A stretch of 22,526 bases of DNA from JAIKWW01 sp052169645 (lineage in GTDB: Bacteria > Bacillota > Clostridia > Peptostreptococcales > Anaerovoracaceae). Location: the NCBI GenBank assembly GCA_052169645.1, contig JBQNCA010000026.1:1-22526 (forward strand), given 5' to 3'. Of this stretch, positions 22,475 through 22,526 are shown one piece after another; the first letter of the stretch is position 1; every line of letters starts with the position of its first letter. The notes beneath the pieces are model-generated. The model did no database searches. It was not told where the DNA came from and saw only the letters and a list, made by a program, of their open reading frames with translations. The translations under genes and the position numbers were made by a program.

Positions 22475-22526
22475 TGGCGATCCGGAACGGGCTCGAACCG
22501 TCGACCTCCAGCGTGACAGGCTGGCA
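22475..22526 (-). tRNA. tRNA-Asp (anticodon GTC), truncated by the window end
   Basis: The 3' part of a tRNA with encoded CCA (22475-22477), discriminator G, 3' acceptor strand CCGGATC, T arm GACGGTTCGAGCCCGTT and anticodon stem CCAGC/GCTGG around CTGTCAC, giving GTC. The D arm and 5' acceptor strand lie outside the window. Confidence 0.9.

Noticed and set aside
1..22526. CRISPR array, prophage, transposase or integrase
   Set aside because: No regularly spaced repeats with unique spacers, and no reading frame resembling cas, phage structural, transposase or recombinase proteins. The repeats found are the aroK ends, the SLH duplications and the LRRs.

Overview
The window looks like chromosome from an AT-rich, low-GC Gram-positive of the class Clostridia, probably a gut anaerobe. 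This is inferred from gene order and protein style; no 16S rRNA is present. Nearly all genes lie on the minus strand. The exception is one radical SAM gene at 19738-20676. Read in transcription order from the right end, the window opens with a tRNA cluster (Asp truncated by the window edge, Gly, Phe), a terminator, and a PLP-dependent Orn/Lys/Arg decarboxylase-family gene. The convergent radical SAM gene follows, and then a long housekeeping block.

The housekeeping block is the classic Firmicutes group queH - priA - def - fmt - rsmB - [nlpC/P60] - stp - prkC - rsgA - rpe - aroD/aroK. It joins primosome assembly, formyl-Met handling (def, fmt), rRNA methylation, Ser/Thr phosphorylation signalling (phosphatase plus PASTA kinase), ribosome assembly GTPase RsgA and central metabolism. 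Spacing is tight, with start/stop overlaps at queH/priA and prkC/rsgA. Three things are unusual. rlmN, which often sits between rsmB and stp, is replaced by a secreted SLH-like/NlpC-P60 cell-wall hydrolase with its own promoter. Type I 3-dehydroquinate dehydratase and shikimate kinase are fused in one protein. The middle of rsmB is strikingly GC-rich compared with its own two ends.

Downstream of aroDK (window positions about 414-6560) lies a GC-richer cassette with a different character. It holds a 1328-residue secreted BspA-type leucine-rich-repeat protein followed by a 398-residue secreted protein with three SLH domains, in a two-gene operon. The cassette is bracketed by two copies of the last 99 bp of aroK (414-512 and 6560-6658, 91 of 99 positions identical, differences mostly at synonymous codon positions). 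It also carries a beheaded RelB/DinJ-type antitoxin fragment, a scrap of another SLH gene, and an elaborate 5' region with three copies of the inverted repeat GTTAG-N6-CTAAC. The best reading is a surface-protein island inserted at the 3' end of aroK, now without a recognisable integrase. Left of it are tRNA-Ser(CGA), with a strong promoter and a hairpin in its leader, and two terminator-like hairpins.
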